A program made the position numbers and the translations under genes. From Eutypella sp. D-1 (Eukaryota; Ascomycota; Sordariomycetes; Xylariales; Diatrypaceae), in NCBI GenBank assembly GCA_023313575.1, contig JAJTTP010000002.1, positions 2,728,001 to 2,792,000 of the forward strand: a DNA stretch of 64,000 nucleotides. Reading direction: 5' to 3'. This document shows positions 56,092 through 64,000 of this stretch, one piece after another. Under the pieces are notes generated by a model. It was not told the origin of the DNA. It did no database searches and was given only the letters and a program-made list of their open reading frames with translations. Every line of letters starts with the position of its first letter. Positions within the stretch are counted from its first letter, which is position 1.

Positions 56092-56937
56092 TCATGCAAT
56101 TGCTGCGAAGTAGGACCACAATTTACCCGTGAAGGTTGTAGTGTGCTTGTTCAGCTGGTGCATGTACGCTTCTGGGGTGAGGCCGTAAGGGGCGGCGACG
56201 ATAGGGTTGACTCCGCCTTTACTCTCCGCCGATCGGTATTGATGGAGGTAGTTCGCCGGATATTTTTCCAAGTAATCCTCCGCATATTCATTCTGGTACT
56301 GGCTAAGCATGGAGTAGAGGGCGTGGAGCGAAGCCCATCTGGCAATATGGCTCCAGGGTCGGTATGTAATGCCAAACCCCCCTCCAGCCTTCCCATTCTC
56401 CTCTGCTTCGTAAATGACCCTGCTGTATGCTAGGCTCAAGACGAAGCAACAGACGTGATCCACATCGCTCCAGGCATTCTTGTCAATGCCGTGCTGTTCA
56501 CGGATGCCAAGGTAGTCAAGCGTAACTTTAAGATCGCCCCCTCGTATCTCGTCGATGCGCTCGACGACCTGAGTCCAGGAAGGCATGATCGCGAAGGGTG
56601 TGTGGATCAGGTGGTTGATTCTGTACCATCTCCATGCTTGATCAACGCGTTCGTGGTCGTAGAATTCAGAGATGTCCTTAGCGATGCCTATAGCAAAGGG
56701 CATGCCCTCATTCAGGCGCCCTTGTGCCCATCCTACTGCCTGGTAGAAGGTCTCTGGCTGGTTCGCGATGAAGATGGCCGGACCTGTAATTATTCTTGTT
56801 AGCAGAATACAATTAAACAGCCCATGAAGCTCCAAATGCTGAAGTAGTGTAGGATAGGATGACTTACGCGACTGGCGGAATTCTGACCACCACCCTTTTC
56901 GTGTTGCCAAGGGCGGCACTGCTAGAGCCTCAGCCAT
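56092..56937 (-). CDS. unknown protein with a stop-free intron
   Basis: The unspliced frame is 281 residues. A strong intron (GTAAGT donor, AATTACAG acceptor) spans 56867-56784; removing its 84 nt keeps the frame and gives 253 residues, joining FRQSR to PAIFIANQPETFYQAVGW. Without recognised family. Visible segments are FAIGIAKDISEFYDHERVDQ, AWRWYRINHLIHTPFAIMPS, YLGIREQHGIDKNAWSDVDH and YRPWSHIARWASLHALYSML. It looks soluble, helical and aromatic-rich, with no signal peptide. The start is the ATG before AEALAVPPLA. Confidence 0.68.
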   Translation of the reverse strand: MAEALAVPPLATRKGWWSEFRQSRKSSYPTLLQHLELHGLFNCILLTRIITGPAIFIANQPETFYQAVGWAQGRLNEGMPFAIGIAKDISEFYDHERVDQAWRWYRINHLIHTPFAIMPSWTQVVERIDEIRGGDLKVTLDYLGIREQHGIDKNAWSDVDHVCCFVLSLAYSRVIYEAEENGKAGGGFGITYRPWSHIARWASLHALYSMLSQYQNEYAEDYLEKYPANYLHQYRSAESKGGVNPIVAAPYGLTPEAYMHQLNKHTTTFTGKLWSYFAAIA

Positions 56938-57768
56938 GATGAAACAAAATAAATTGGAATTCTGAAGCTGAAAAACGAGAATGTAGTGAAACCTTGGATA
57001 TTGTACAGCCTAAAAAAAACAGGTGCATGCCTGTTCACTGATCAATCCAAAGGGTACAAGGACTACAATTTGTAGTCATTGCTTGGACATCTGCAGAAGA
57101 TAAATCTCCTGAGAATTTAGAATAGAGGTGAAATAACCCGTTGTAAAATGTTTGACTGCAACCGGGTTTTTCATTGTCTTTCGCTTCCTATCTGGTGAAG
57201 AAAGACCTGGATTCATCAGTGACCGTTTGAGTTTCTTTGTTGTTGCCTTCTCTGACATGGACCTACTTAAAACCGTCATAACACAATAACAGAAGACCTA
57301 ACACTGAATGTTGCGGTATACTAGATCTCCTTCCACAATTTACTAGACCTAGCTAATTATGAGACAGCTACTTATCATTTTGTACATATTACCAACCTCG
57401 GGAGTGAAGATGTCAACACTAGGCGCGGGGTCAGGTCATGCCCGTGATGCCCTCGATCGGATATTGCCTAGGCTCCTGAGGAGCCTATCTACATTCAATT
57501 AGAAGCTCATTACCACGCCTAGCAACTACAGAGCAAGTACATTTCTAATTGAGAAATACCTAAGTGTTTACTACAAGTATACTACATCATATGTACCCAG
57601 CTCTTATGTATCATCCAGAGTTTGAGACAAGTGAGCAAGCTAAACCTCTAAGCAGCCTGGTCTCATAACATGAAGTCCTAATGACAAATTGTATATTATT
57701 ACCAAATTGTCAGGAGAGCCGAGGATGAATCTACATTATGCGAGCCATCATGCCTTTACTATTTTACA
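56938..57768. other. intergenic
   Basis: AT-rich with no gene. A 67-residue Lys-rich frame at 57076-57279 (minus) has no support. Confidence 0.55.
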
Positions 57769-58258
57769 TCAAGCCTGGAGATACCAAGATCGCTGGGCCA
57801 GCATCCAGACCAGTCCGGTGCCGGCTGTGACGAAAGCGAAGGACGCCTCACGCATCCTGGCCGTCCGGTACACGAAGGTCTCACCGGCGTACAGGGCAAT
57901 GACTCCAACGAAGGTGAAGGTAGCAAGGTTGTAAATCTGCGGGTTCGTGATATGGTAGGCGGCATAGAGCCGGATGAGGCCCGTGTAAATGTTCTTGACG
58001 CCGTACGTATGCGCCAGTAGCGCATGGGCCGGCGGTGCTTCAGGACCGCTGAATGCCTTTAAGGCGGAGCTCGGATTCGCCCTGTAGCAGACAACGGAGT
58101 GCATGATCGCCGAGACTCCGGCCTGCGAGACCACCAGTTAACACGATTACTTGGCCTTTAACTAATCATTGATGTACAGGAAACATATGACTTACATATA
58201 TTAAGTAGTATGGCAGGATGCCACCGTGCGTCGGCAGATAAGTCGAAAAAGACGCCAT
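57769..58258 (-). CDS. ERG28: Erg28-like ER membrane protein
   Basis: Erg28 tethers sterol C-4 demethylation enzymes in the ER membrane during ergosterol synthesis. Two exons, 58258-58196 and 58122-57769, join in phase to 138 residues, the family's usual length. The intron has a GTAAGT donor and CTCGCAG acceptor. The N-terminus (LPTHGGILPYYLIYAGVSAIMHSV) is the first hydrophobic segment. Others are NIYTGLIRLYAAYHITNPQIYNL, the most diagnostic part, then ATFTFVGVIALYAGETFVYRT and ASFAFVTAGTGLVWML. All match the Erg28 four-helix pattern. A divergent paralogue rather than the housekeeping copy is possible. Confidence 0.8.
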
Positions 58259-61200
58259 CTTGATAAGGAAGACGCTATACTATATTATAGTAGAGGCGGT
58301 CGAACATGAGAAAACCGAGAAAAGGGGTGCGGTCAACGAGACTAAATACCAGAAGAAAATCTTGGAAGGCTTAAGGCGTGCCAAGATCCCTGAATCCACA
58401 CCTAAGTACCTAGGCAGCTAGGTAGGTACCTAAGGATGAATCCTTCGTTCCTTGAGATCCTTCTGTATGAACTTAGGATGCATTATTAACTGCATCCTAG
58501 AGTTAGGTAGCTGTAGATAGGGCAGATACAAATTTGGGGGGAACCACCCAGTGTGAAAGGGCTATTTCTACTGGACTGCTAATAAGCTATGTACTATTCT
58601 TCTACATTAATTCATCATTCCTCTTTTGACCCCGTCTTTCTGCTGTTACTAAATTACTTAGGTACTGAAGTGTTTGCTGTCAGCCCTAGTGACCTGGCAG
58701 CTGCCTGATGACCTATCAGCTCCTTTAGTGGGTTCCAAGGTTATGGGGCCCAAACGAAGCAAGGGGTCATGCTTTTTACATCTCTTAATTATCTATCATA
58801 AGTGGTGCCAAACTGCAAGTCAGGCAGGGCATTATAACTCCGTAGGGTGGTGTAGGCAGAATCTCTTTCCGAATTTGCATTATTAAGTTAACAGCAACAG
58901 TAGGTATCCGCAGCACTGGCAACGATAACATGAGTAGCCGCTGGGCCTCGCCTACCTACTATACTTGCACTTGCACCCCTACCCAAAAACTGATTCTAAA
59001 TCCATCAATTACGAGATACCTAGCAACATCACATTCCTAGAAACTGTTATTACTACCTTCAGTGCATATAATGACCTGATAGGCCAAAACCTGGCCACTA
59101 CGGCGGTATCGCATCGTCACATTGTTGGGCTGATCAAGTCGTATCAGGTAGTTATGATGTGCGTTGTGGTTATCACCTACTAGGAAAGCTAGCCTTCGTA
59201 GCAGTCAGCTTGAGGTTATACCGGTGGCGTAACCGCAATGGAGCCCCAATTCTTTCATAGCGTAGTGTTCTTCATTTTCCACATGCATGTAGCTCCTCTT
59301 CTTGTTCATTATGCCTGCTAGCATACTCGGGATCGAAATAGCGTGAAAGGTCTGCATAGTAAACAGCGCTGGTAGATAGAAAGAAGTGTGAGACTCGAAG
59401 GCTTAGAGAAGGCCGCTGTGGGAGGGAAGTTATAGTTGTAAATAATTAGAGAACACACTGGTGGTAGTCAAGAAACGCCAGAGCGCCAGATGGATAAGTT
59501 TTCTTTCATGATACATCAGAATTCGGGTGATGCTGAACTCATGCATTTGATGTTACGGTCAGTTCAGCCTCTTTAAGTGGAGTTACTCTATAAGGGGGAC
59601 GTTCGGACTTAGTAGAGCAGGGACCCTTATGCCCGAAGATCGCCTGGGTATATAAGTAGGAGGTCACCCCAGTCCCTACCAAGAGATCTTTCCCATTACA
59701 TGGCAATGATATGATTCCCACCATATATCCACTGGCGCGTTCTTCTGAATGCAGTGCTTGATCAAATATGAATATAATTGACGTGTCTATAACATTTTTC
59801 TATTCCGGAGCAAGTCCCTTAGGTTTTGGCTCGGACAAGTAATAGCTGCACCACTCGCCATTTTCCTTGAGCTCTCCGTGCCTAGGATATGTTAAGAAGC
59901 AGCAGTCTACTGAGGCCATTATGTTAGATTCTCCCGGAGTGAGATGTTGCTACTGTATTAATTTATTGTTAGCCCGTAGTCTTATGCAAGCGTGACTTTA
60001 ATCCCGTTCGTGACAAGTGTTGCTAAGACGATCCACGAAAACTCGGTTCGTGCTCAAAAACGGCGGAAAACCAGAGACGGCGCATTTCCTAAACGATATT
60101 GGCAAAAGCCTCCGTGAATGCTAACACCAACTCAATTCAACAGGTGCATGTAAGCCGCTTTTCACCATGCTTAACTTTCTATGTAGAACTCCACATGTCT
60201 GAGATACTCGACCAGCCGATGACTACCTAGGTAGTTAAACTGGACTGTGCCAAAGTCTATTCTCGTCCTTTGGGGCTGCTCCTTGTAAGGCTTGAAGATG
60301 TTCTACCCGTTCTCTACGACATACCTGACACTATATAATTAGGCCGAGTAATAAGAGATAGTGCTCCACTACTGTCCCTTGACAAATACGAGCACCCTTT
60401 AGTATACGCTAAGTTAACCAAGTACTTAGCAATTTGACCTGACGGGTATTAGATAATCTTTGCAAGAGCAATCATTTCAGTTCCATCCAACTTATCGATT
60501 TACAGTCGGATTTAAACCGTCTCCTCTCAGTAGATAAATGCTGATAGATATATGCGAGGCTTGTCTACTCTCTAGATGTGAAAAAGGGGGTGGGGGGTTC
60601 GTCACAAGCGCTCATGCCGCCTGCCATGGAAACCTCCGAGAACTGATGTAGCGATATTTATTTTTTCAAGTTCTAATCCCACTTAGATTCCTAAGAGCAC
60701 CTAGAATCTTGTGACTGTTTTCTTTGATACTAATGTCAGACCTGATTGCGGTAAGAAGATCTTACCTAACTAATACGACCCTCTGATATACCGCGGGTTT
60801 AATCGGCCTTACATACCTACTGCTATTATCCCTCAACGACGAATTATAGGAGGGGCTACCATACCCCAAGTTATGTGAGTCTAGGCCCATGTTGGGGGTT
60901 GTTCGTGATAGTAGCTATTAGATCGCGACGGCGCCGCGGCGACCAACCGGGTGGCTTTACGCCCCATATCGTCATAGAGCGAGCCAATGCCGTGGGCGGT
61001 CCGGTCAGGCCTCTTGGCGCCCTCTACATCGGAATTGACAGCCCAAGAAGAGCAACCTGGGCGCTGGCGTGCATATTCTCGTTACATTGCACTAGGAGAA
61101 ATAGCTTGATCGAGCGACTTCTGCGCTAGCTAAGTTGGTAACAGGGAACTGTGTCGAGGCTTATCCTGTATCCCTTGGGCGTTTGCCAACATTTATTAAA

Positions 61201-62672
61201 GGTTGGACAGTATCACGTACTTTAGGCGCGCTATTGCCTGTGTCCTACACGACTGCCTCCATGTATGCTCATTCGTGGATAACGGCCGACGGATGCCGAA
61301 ATGGGAAGCTGGTTTTGAAGCCCTTCTGCACGTCACCTCGAGAAGGGTCTTGGAAGGGCCAAGCACCTATGTACCACCGCTTCTCCACGATTTTGCCCGG
61401 CACCCGGCATCTTGGCTTGTCCAGATGGGCTGAACTACGAGCGCCTACCGAGCTCTGGGCCAACCTAATATCGACCTCGCCCGGGTACGGCCTATGCGCC
61501 GAGACTGGAGTATCCGGGCTCCATAGATAAGGATCCTTCTATGAATGAGTCCTCTATTGTCAGTTGAATGTCTACGATCTAACTAACCGAGCGTCCTCCT
61601 GAGCAATACTCCTATTGGTCGGCAGGGTTACATGGCGCCCAATCGCGCAAGTCCCATGCAGTTAATGTCAATGTTGGACGAATAGTGTCTCGTCTCGAAG
61701 CATTAAGCAATGGGCTACTATATCTCCTGCCTATTCCAAATGCGCCTCATAATTTACCTTCAATAATACGTGATCGTCCCCCTTCGACGACGATCAGGGT
61801 TCTCGATGTTGATCAAAAAAGCTTAATCAAAGATCAGCGTATAGTTAGTCCCGAAGAGGACGAGGATCCGGCTCAAACCCGAGTCTAGGGCAAGGCCACA
61901 CGTGCTAGCCGTTAAGTTGGGGACTGAAGAGGGAAACTGATGGACATATGCTCGTTACTGTTGTAGTGAAGTTGGCCAGATGGTGCGACACAGATTCGGC
62001 AATGGACCTCATTATTCAGCCTTCCTGGCGCACACATGTATGACTGGATAGCTCGAACTGTCCAGGATAAGCTGGCTGACTAGTCAGGTGAAGTGCCCAT
62101 AGTCATTTCTTAGTAGATTGTAATTAAATTTGAGTGAAGCATCTGCTTCTTTCGCTTCAATGTCGGTTCTCATCGGACTGGTTGTTCCTTGCCAAGCTCC
62201 TGACTTGTCCTCTCGCGCCTTGTGCAATCGATGCAGTGATGATGGTGCTATCACTCTCCTTCCTCATTGAGAATCCTGCCCCGTCGTCACTCCCGTCCAA
62301 GCCTGGACTACCATCACCACCACCACCACCACCATCGCTGTGTCACCCCATAAGGCATAGTATGAAATCGCCGAACTTGCTGGAGTCGTTGGCATCCTGT
62401 TTGCAGATTCGCAATATCATGAATAGGCGGGAAGATCCGATGAACACCGAGGAACCACTGGAAATGATCTATACGCACCGCAATAGCACGCCACCTAAGG
62501 AGAAGGGGTAAAGGGGATGGGAAGGCGGCAAGAAAGTCTATATAAAGAGTAGATAAGCCCTCCCTTTCGTTATGAAGTTCTCCCTCAGGATCATCGGAAA
62601 CACCAGAGCTCCAAGTTCCCCTCCCATCGAAAGCCCCCCTCTGAATACCCTTGATATCGTATCATAGCAGCC
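58259..62672. other. gene-empty stretch
   Basis: No supportable gene in 4.4 kb. Composition is balanced to AT-rich, and frames above 100 residues (61135-61530 and 62134-62511) have no motif or splice partner. Features seen: CTAGGTAGGTACC words at 58406-58430, a G-run near 60586, and a CCA run at about 62308-62332. The last 150 bp are pyrimidine-rich leader of the protease gene with a TATATAAAG element at about 62539. Confidence 0.55.

Positions 62673-64000
<1,328 letters not shown>

Noticed and set aside
62134..62511. 125-residue frame just before the protease
   Set aside because: Contains a low-complexity Pro run from a CCA microsatellite and ends in the presumed protease promoter; no motif.

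Overview
The window reads as nuclear DNA of a filamentous ascomycete (Pezizomycotina, probably a Sordariomycete). Protein-coding genes are interrupted by short introns (about 50-120 nt, a few to 375 nt) with GTRNGT-type donors and YAG acceptors. Gene content is typically fungal: a C2H2/Zn2Cys6 regulator, a Ure2p-type glutathione transferase, a DHA2-type MFS pump, Utp11, an Erg28-like protein, a kinesin-14, secreted plant-cell-wall enzymes and a proteinase K-type subtilisin. Most gene models below were assembled by hand by joining open frames through splice sites whose phases match. No tRNA, rRNA, CRISPR array or intact mobile element was recognised.

Layout. 1-3.4 kb is gene-empty. 3.4-10.6 kb holds an SDR oxidoreductase, a regulator with two C2H2 fingers plus a Zn2Cys6 cluster (minus strand), a divergently transcribed NmrA/isoflavone-reductase-like protein and a D-2-hydroxyacid dehydrogenase. 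The regulator and the NmrA gene share an 0.8-kb promoter carrying six copies of GTGGGATA-like words in inverted blocks. 11.5-16 kb has a dsRNA-binding-like protein with an RS-rich tail and a Q/S-rich unknown protein. 18.2-23.8 kb groups an HSD10-like SDR ending in SKM, a glutathione transferase, and a D-amino-acid oxidase ending in SRL; both terminal tripeptides look like peroxisomal targeting signals.

26.5-38.3 kb is more housekeeping-like: a conserved unknown protein with a C-terminal hydrophobic segment, Utp11, a beta-rich unknown protein, a secreted DUF8021-like protein, and a 1,565-residue C-terminal-motor kinesin whose stalk is built of about twenty 30/31-residue repeats. 40.0-47.2 kb is a biomass-related group: a secreted GH3 beta-xylosidase, a ZIP zinc transporter, and a secreted CE15 glucuronoyl esterase that lacks the usual catalytic Glu.

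48.5-58.3 kb carries a P/Q-rich unknown, a small membrane protein, the MFS pump, two unknown proteins and the Erg28-like protein. 58.3-62.6 kb is a second long gene-empty stretch. The window ends inside a subtilisin-like protease with its I9 propeptide. I found no clear secondary-metabolite backbone gene. The most unusual items are the shared promoter array, the kinesin repeat stalk, the altered CE15 active site and the clustered PTS1 enzymes.
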